Shown one piece after another: positions 56,796-64,000 of a DNA stretch of 64,000 nucleotides (the stretch's first letter is position 1; each line of letters starts with the position of its first letter). Both the position numbers and the translations under genes were made by a program. This DNA is from Nemertoderma westbladi. Lineage: Eukaryota > Xenacoelomorpha > Nemertodermatida > Nemertodermatidae. The DNA lies in assembly GCA_032718475.1 (NCBI GenBank), contig JAUCBJ010000641.1, positions 57,723-121,722 of the forward strand, written 5' to 3'. The notes beneath the pieces were generated by a model that saw nothing but the letters and a program-made list of their open reading frames with translations, searched no databases and was not told the DNA's origin.

Positions 56796-57966
56796 TGTAT
56801 GCGCTTTTAAGACCTTTGACAGTTTAACCTGCCAAATTAGGATGTCTTTTAGATGATATATATTCTTTAGCTTATGACGAGTATTTGAGACACTACATTA
56901 GCCGAAGCCAGTCTATGCGCAATCATTCACCCGTTGGATATACCCGGGAGACTGAATTCGGAGCTTAATGATTGATGGTGTAAGCCTACTGTATTATTCG
57001 ACTGATCGTAATATATAATCTCTGACAAATATTATTCACTTTCGGGAAATATTAACAGTTCCTTTAGGGCGTGGCGCTCTAAATATGTAAACAGAGTTAT
57101 GACTTAAACTAGACACAACAAAAAGGCTATAGATTCACGTATATGGCGCATTCTTTAGGAGATGCTTTGTTATCAGTTACAATCATACACAATGCTGCAC
57201 AATACTGCACACTAATCTGCCAACCTTCACTAAATTTGGTCACGTATAAAGAGAGCAACATACAATTTATGTCGGGCATATGAAATAGCATTAGATTCAC
57301 TTCAAACCACTTAACATAGGTCGCAATCGTTTATTTGTAACCGGTCTCTCTAACCTTTAGTATATCAAGAAGGTGGGGTGTCTGACTATTGATCAGTATT
57401 CCGATATAATATTTCATCAACCAATATAATGAATAACCGACAGCAAAAGCAGTAATATTAGTAATTTATGGATAGATATGGTATGTTAACTCGAATTGCA
57501 TTGGTATGGTTAGGTTAGATAACAGATATACGTTCTATAATTAAGCCTACTGATGTAAAGCTAAAGAATGCTGATATACGGAGGTGCCAAAAGCCAATGT
57601 TCTTAGGCTCTGGGCAAAAAACATAACACACTGAACTACTGAGTTCTGTATACACCTCCAACACAGAGACAAAAAACGCTCTGATTGGTCAACCGAACAA
57701 CGAGAGAACAAAGAAACAAAGAAATGTCGACGTGGCAATATCAGCTGTTAGCCGTCGTCATGGTAGCGACACTGTTTTCAAGAGCACCCAGCCCACCGCG
57801 TCACGAGACCGCGGATTATGTCCTCTAAAGTACAAACACAGAAGAAACGACCCCCACGCCCTCCAAAACACCAGCACAGCAAGGACACGGCCCTTTTATG
57901 CCTGGCAAACCAACTACAGAGTACTTTAAGGGAAAATAACCGGTTAATTACGCAAAAGCTTTTACA
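56796..57966 (-). repeat. BEL-B 5' LTR (right), with a T-to-C cluster
   Basis: 1,171 bp, begins TGTATGCGC and ends TTTTACA at 57966. The 30-bp satellite starts at the next base. Positions 57785-57893 carry 19 T-to-C differences against the left LTR and no transitions the other way. Confidence 0.93.
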
Positions 57967-60900
57967 GAAACTTTCAGTTTGAAATGTATAAAATGTGAAA
58001 CTTTCAGTTTGAAATGTATAAAATGTGAATCTTTCAGTTTGAAATGTATAAAATGTGAAACTTTCAGTTTGAAATGTATAACATGTGAAACTTTCAGTTT
58101 GAAATGTATAAAATGTGAAACTTTCAGTTTGAAATGTATAAAATGTGAAACTTTCAGTTTGAAATGTATAACATGTGAAACTTTCAGTTTGAAATGTATA
58201 AAATGTGAAACTTTCAGTTTGAAATGTATAACATGTGAAACTTTCAGTTTGAAATGTATAAAATGTGAAACTTTCAGTTTGAAATGTATAAAATGTGAAA
58301 CTTTCAGTTTGAAATGTATAAAATGTGAAACTTTCAGTTTGAAATGTATAAAATGTGAAACTTTCAGTTTGAAATGTATAAAATGTGAAACTTTCAGTTT
58401 GAAATGTATAAAATGTGAAACTTTCAGTTTGAAATGTATAAAATGTGAAACTTTCAGTTTGAAATGTATAAAATGTGAAACTTTCAGTTTGAAATGTATA
58501 AAATGTGAAACTTTCAGTTTGAAATGTATAAAATGTGAAACTTTCAGTTTGAAATGTATAACATGTGAAACTTTCAGTTTGAAATGTATAAAAAGTGAAA
58601 CTTTCAGTTTGAAATGTATAAAATGTGAAACTTTCAGTTTGAAATGTATAAAATGTGAAACTTTCAGTTTGAAATATATAAAATGTGAAACTTTCAGTTT
58701 GAAATGTATAAAATGTGAAACTTTCAGTTTGAAATGTATAACATGTGAAACTTTCAGTTTGAAATGTATAACATATGAAACTTTCAGTTTGAAATGTATA
58801 AAATGTCAAACTTTCAGTTTGAAATGTATAAAATGTGAAACTTTCAGTTTGAAATGTATAACATGTGAAACTTTCAGTTTGAAATGTATAAAATGTCAAA
58901 CTTTCAGTTTGAAATGTATAAAATGTGAAACTTTCAGTTTGAAATGTATAAAATGTCAAACTTTCAGTTTGAAATGTATAAAATGTGAAACTTTCAGTTT
59001 GAAATGTATAAAATGTCAAACTTTCAGTTTGAAATGTATAAAATGTCAAACTTTCAGTTTGAAATGTATAAAATGTGAAACTTTCAGTTTGAAATGTATA
59101 AAATGTCAAACTTTCAGTTTGAAATGTATAAAATGTGAAACTTTCAGTTTGAAATGTATAAAATGTGAATCTTTCAGTTTGAAATGTAGAAAATGTGAAA
59201 CTTTCAGTTTGAAATGTATAAAATGTGAAACTTTCAGTTTGAAATGTATAAAATGTGAATCTTTCAGTTTGAAATGTATAAAATGTGAAACTTTCAGTTT
59301 GAAATGTATAACATGTGAAACTTTCAGTTTGAAATGTATAAAATGTCAAACTTTCAGTTTGAAATGTATAAAATGTGAAACTTTCAGTTTGAAATGTATA
59401 ACATGTCAAACTTTCAGTTTGAAATGTATAAAATGTCAAACTTTCAGTTTGAAATGTATAAAATGTGAAACTTTCAGTTTGAAATGTATAACATGTGAAA
59501 CTTTCAGTTTGAAAAGTATAAAATGTGAAACTTTCAGTTTGAAATATATAAAATGTGAAACTTTCAGTTTGAAATGTATAAAATGTGAAACTTTCAGTTT
59601 GAAATGTATAAAATGTGAAACTTTCAGTTTGAAATGTATAAAATGTGAAACTTTCAGTTTGAAATGTATAAAATGTGAAACTTTCAGTTTGAAATGTATA
59701 AAATGTGAAACTTTCAGTTTGAAATGTATAAAATGTGAATCTTTCAGTTTGAAATGTATAAAATGTGAAACTTTCAGTTTGAAATGTATAACATGTGAAA
59801 CTTTCAGTTTGAAATGTATAAAATGTCAAACTTTCAGTTTGAAATGTATAAAATGTGAAACTTTCAGTTTGAAATGTATAACATGTGAAACTTTCAGTTT
59901 GAAATGTATAAAATGTCATACTTTCAGTTTGAAATGTATAAAATGTGAAACTTTCAGTTTGAAATGTATAAAATGTGAATCTTTCAGTTTGAAATGTAGA
60001 AAATGTGAAACTTTCAGTTTGAAATATATAAAATGTGAAACTTTCAGTTTGAAATGTATAAAATGTGAAACTTTCAGTTTGAAATGTATAAAATGTGAAA
60101 CTTTCAGTTTGATATGTATAAAATGTGAAACTTTCAGTTTGAAATGTATAAAATGTGAAACTTTCAGTTTGAAATGTATAAAATGTGAAACTTTCAGTTT
60201 GAAATGTATAAAATGTGAAACTTTCAGTTTGAAATGTATAAAATGTGAAACTTTCAGTTTGAAATGTATAAAATGTGAAACTTTCAGTTTGAAATGTATA
60301 AAATGTGAAACTTTCAGTTTGAAATGTATAACATGTGAAACTTTCAGTTTGAAATGTATAACATGTGAAACTTTCAGTTTGAAATGTATAACATGTGAAA
60401 CTTTCAGTTTGAAATGTATAACATGTGAAACTTTCAGTTTGAAATGTATAAAATGTCAAACTTTCAGTTTAAAATGTATAAAATGTCAAACTTTCAGTTT
60501 GAAATGTATAAAATGTCAAACTTTCAGTTTGAAATGTATAAAATGTCAAACTTTCAGTTTGAAATGTATAAAATGTCAAACTTTCAGTTTGAAATGTATA
60601 AAATGTCAAACTTTCAGTTTGAAATGTATAAAATGTGAAACTTTCAGTTTGAAATGTATAACATGTGAAACTTTCAGTTTGAAATGTATAAAATGTGAAA
60701 CTTTCAGTTTGAAATGTATAAAATGTGAAACTTTCAGTTTGAAATGTATAAAATGTGAAACTTTCAGTTTGAAATGTATAAAATGTGAAACTTTCAGTTT
60801 GAAATGTATAAAATGTGAAACTTTCAGTTTGAAATGTATAAAATGTGAAACTTTCAGTTTGAAATGTATAAAATGTGAAACTTTCAGTTTGAAATGTATA

Positions 60901-62486
60901 AAATGTGAATCTTTCAGTTTGAAATGTATAAAATGTGAAACTTTCAGTTTGAAATGTATAAAATGTGAAACTTTCAGTTTGAAATGTATAAAATGTGAAA
61001 CTTTCAGTTTGAAATGTATAAAATGTGAAACTTTCAGTTTGAAATGTATAAAATGTGAATCTTTCAGTTTGAAATGTATAAAATGTGAAACTTTCAGTTT
61101 GAAATGTATAAAATGTCAAACTTTCAGTTTGAAATGTATAAAATGTGAAACTTTCAGTTTGAAATGTATAACATGTGAAACTTTCAGTTTGAAATGTATA
61201 AAATGTCAAACTTTCAGTTTGAAATGTATAAAATGTGAAACTTTCAGTTTGAAATGTATAAAATGTGAATCTTTCAGTTTGAAATGTAGAAAATGTGAAT
61301 CTTTCAGTTTGAAATGTATAAAATGTGAAACTTTCAGTTTGAAATGTATAAAATGTGAAACTTTCAGTTTGAAATGTATAACATGTGAAACTTTCAGTTT
61401 GAAATGTATAAAATGTCAAACTTTCAGTTTGAAATGTATAAAATGTGAAACTTTCAGTTTGAAATGTATAACATGTGAAACTTTCAGTTTGAAATGTATA
61501 AAATGTCAAACTTTCAGTTTGAAATGTATAAAATGTGAAACTTTCAGTTTGAAATGTATAAAATGTGAATCTTTCAGTTTGAAATGTAGAAAATGTGAAA
61601 CTTTCAGTTTGAAATGTATAAAATGTGAAACTTTCAGTTTGAAATGTATAAAATGTGAATCTTTCAGTTTGAAATGTATAAAATGTGAAACTTTCAGTTT
61701 GAAATGTATAACATGTGAAACTTTCAGTTTGAAATGTATAAAATGTCAAACTTTCAGTTTGAAATGTATAAAATGTGAAACTTTCAGTTTGAAATGTATA
61801 ACATGTGAAACTTTCAGTTTGAAATGTATAAAATGTCAAACTTTCAGTTTGAAATGTATAAAATGTCAAACTTTCAGTTTGAAATGTATAAAATGTCAAA
61901 CTTTCAGTTTGAAATGTATAAAATGTCAAACTTTCAGTTTGAAATGTATAAAATGTGAAACTTTCAGTTTGAAATGTATAACATGTGAAACTTTCAGTTT
62001 GAAATGTATAAAATGTGAAACTTTCAGTTTGAAATGTATAAAATGTGAAACTTTCAGTTTGAAATGTATAAAATGTGAAACTTTCAGTTTGAAATGTATA
62101 AAATGTGAAACTTTCAGTTTGAAATGTATAAAATGTGAAACTTTCAGTTTGAAATGTATAAAATGTGAAACTTTCAGTTTGAAATGTATAAAATGTGAAA
62201 CTTTCAGTTTGAAATGTATAAAATGTGAATCTTTCAGTTTGAAATGTATAAAATGTGAAACTTTCAGTTTGAAATGTATAACATGTGAAACTTTCAGTTT
62301 GAAATGTATAAAATGTCAAACTTTCAGTTTGAAATGTATAAAATGTGAAACTTTCAGTTTGAAATGTAGAAAATGTGAAACTTTCAGTTTGAAATGTATA
62401 AAATGTGAAACTTTCAGTTTGAAATGTATAAAATGTGAAACTTTCAGTTTGAAATGTATAAAATGTGAAACTTTCAGTTTGAAATG
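57967..62486. repeat. 30-bp satellite, about 150 units
   Basis: The unit contains CTTTCAGTTTGAAATGTATA followed by AAATGTGAAA. Variants are few and recurrent: ACATGT for AAATGT, GTCAAA for GTGAAA, GAATC for GAAAC, GTAGA for GTATA. The 360-bp block 59101-59460 recurs 2,400 bp away at 61501-61860 with one difference seen, showing block duplication inside the array. The 30-bp length keeps frames open on both strands, giving a false cysteine-rich frame on plus. The array stops sharply at 62486. Confidence 0.97.
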
Positions 62487-64000
62487 TTCTCGAATGCTTG
62501 GCAGTGCCCTTAACAGCTGATACAGTGACCGGTAAAGATGATTGAGAAAACGAACCACCTTAAATGAACGGGTAGGCTAAATTTGTAGACAATGAATGTA
62601 TCTGTCTGTAAGGGCCATTAAACGCAGCCAATCATCGCCAATACCTTGAAAACACTGTCCGGTGTTCAGACAGGCATGTGCAATGAACAACAAGATGATG
62701 CAACCAAGCACATCCTGACTTTGGAGAACAAGGTACTGATGGCGACAGAAGTCCTGTTATTTCAGCTCATTTGATTAAAAAGTTACTTACGGACAGCGGG
62801 ACTCCCAGATCCCGCAAACGGAAACAGCTGCCATTTTTTCCCTGTAATATGTATAAAAATGTTGTTAGTTGTTTTGAATAAAGGGAAGGTGTGTCTATTT
62901 AATTTCAGTAATTACTGCACTTAATGACTATTTGTATCAGAACTACAGTTCTCCAAACATTGTCAAAGTAAAAAAAATATTATTCAAATTTGAGATTATA
63001 CAAAAACTTAACAAATAATAAAATTTGTGAAATTTCGCTGGGATGAGTTGCTCTCATCTATAATTAGTCCACTAAAACAAATATTTCGTCCGAAGTGCGA
63101 AAATCAACTTCAGGAGATTAGCTTTTGTGTTTGGGACTCCGGAGTCCCGCAGTCCTCAAAGGGCTAACTTATCTGACAATGCGACTCTTTAAAACTGAGA
63201 AAATTTAGTTTAGTTTAGTTTAATACGCCAAATACAAATAAAAATTAATATCATAATAATAAATAATAATAATAAATTAAATAATAATTAGGATATATCT
63301 ATTTAATTAATGAAGAAACAGTAATAACATAAAGTTCCTGATAGATAAGAAAAAGTAATAATATAAAGTACCTACCGCACCGTTAATAATAATATAAAGT
63401 AATCATACTGTATAACATATAACGCCACTACTACAGTACCATGTCGCCAAATCCACCCAAATGTCATCCGATGTCGTCACCATATACACCAATGCCACGC
63501 CTTGTAGTATTAATGGCTAATTATAGTAATGAAACATGTTTTATTAAGTATTTATTTCATTCCGAGCCATTTGAAATGTCTAAATAACAGTACAAACATA
63601 TTAAATTACAAAATATAGTTTAATGAGGTAAATTTCAACTAATAAGATACAAACATTATCTGACTACCCATATTAAGCCTTGAACTAGAAAGCCAGCAAG
63701 CTGGCTTTAAACGAACCTGCCCCTCAAACCAGTACCCTGAGTGAGTGAAAATAAAAACACGAAAATTGTCATCAACTCAACGATAGAAACACCAGCTGCT
63801 GGTATTCATGTGGGCCTAGTAAGCTACTACTATTTATTGAATGGATAGGCCCAAACTGCAGAGAAGTATATTACTTGCCAAAATTATTACTATCTCACTC
63901 TAACCCAGACAGTAATCAAATATCAACTGTAAGTTTGTATAATGTATTACCCCACCAGATGAATACCTCTTCCAAGTGAATCCTATGACAATAATCTATA
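62487..64000. other. Unrecognised AT-rich DNA to the window end
   Basis: No convincing frame. It includes TTTAG tandem words near 63203-63222 and AATAAT-rich stretches near 63236-63290. The first 300 bases after the satellite are more balanced in composition but match nothing I recognise. Confidence 0.5.

Larger units (their letters stand above)
39376..57966 (-). mobile_element. Giant BEL/Pao LTR retrotransposon copy B (18,591 bp) with two extra ORFs
   Basis: LTRs at 39376-40531 and 56796-57966 (TG...CA). Minus-strand order: 5' LTR, leader, gag-protease-RT, RNase H, integrase, non-coding spacer, ORF2, ORF3, polypurine tract, 3' LTR. The pol order, Y M D D box, W W G G S W E R integrase motif and the C-terminal integrase extension place it in BEL/Pao, whose members are usually about 6-10 kb, so this is unusually long. 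Two nonsense codons break pol. No matching target duplication is seen (ACTAC left, GAAAC right), and the LTRs differ from each other far more than in BEL-A. Confidence 0.94.

Noticed and set aside
57778-60459. Minus-strand frame running from the satellite into the BEL-B LTR
   Set aside because: It is an accidental join of stop-free repeat and LTR; it has no biological start.
57979-62520. 1,513-codon cysteine-rich frame and its minus-strand counterpart in the 30-bp array
   Set aside because: Both follow from a stop-free 30-bp unit; the unit variants change residues freely and there are no unique protein sequences at either end.

Overview
This is animal (metazoan) nuclear DNA, probably from an invertebrate. 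It holds three exons of a MEMO1 orthologue with typical GT-AG introns, BEL/Pao, gypsy-like and non-LTR retrotransposons, and very large tandem arrays. The species cannot be fixed from sequence alone. I see no bacterial genes, tRNA, rRNA or CRISPR array. Apart from the MEMO1 exons, everything recognisable is repeat or mobile-element DNA.

Layout. (1) 1-10614 is a 42-bp minisatellite of about 253 units that runs off the left edge. It lies against, and in frame with, a MEMO1 exon on the minus strand. Each unit is a copy of the last 30 bases of that exon plus the first 12 bases of the intron, so nearly every unit carries an intact splice donor. (2) 10621-11937 holds three consecutive MEMO1 exons whose phases join correctly; the first exon(s) and the 3' exons lie outside the part I can recognise. 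(3) 13273-16933 is a nearly full-length LINE with endonuclease and reverse transcriptase. (4) 17515-17829 and 38517-39270 are decayed LINE fragments. (5) 19048-36509 is a nest. A second LINE reverse transcriptase frame is split by a 13.2-kb BEL/Pao element (BEL-A, 20164-33358, duplicated target GTATC) and again by a 2.7-kb gypsy-like element (33488-36212, duplicated target GCTC). BEL-A itself holds a 0.6-kb LINE fragment with a 13-bp target duplication. (6) 36766-37365 is a 600-bp inverted-repeat (MITE-like) element, followed by short tandem repeats. (7) 39376-57966 is an 18.6-kb relative of BEL-A (BEL-B). (8) 57967-62486 is a 30-bp satellite of about 150 units that begins exactly at the BEL-B LTR end. 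(9) 62487-64000 is unrecognised AT-rich DNA.

The most notable system is the giant BEL/Pao family. Reading along the minus strand, BEL-B has a 5' LTR, a 2.2-kb leader with a tandem duplication, gag-protease-RT-RNase H-integrase in one frame (broken by two nonsense codons), a 1.6-kb non-coding spacer with paired repeats, then two large extra ORFs before the 3' LTR: 964 codons (ORF2) and 479 codons with zinc knuckles (ORF3), overlapping by 74 bases in different frames. BEL-A keeps the same order but has lost RT, most of RNase H, integrase and most of ORF2/ORF3, while gag and protease stay open. The extra ORFs sit in the same position in both copies, so they belong to the element. I do not recognise ORF2.

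Two other points stand out: the birth of a large satellite at a coding exon-intron junction, and a cluster of 19 one-direction T-to-C changes (A-to-G on the element's sense strand) in 109 bases of one BEL-B LTR, which looks like ADAR-type editing of the transcript before reverse transcription.
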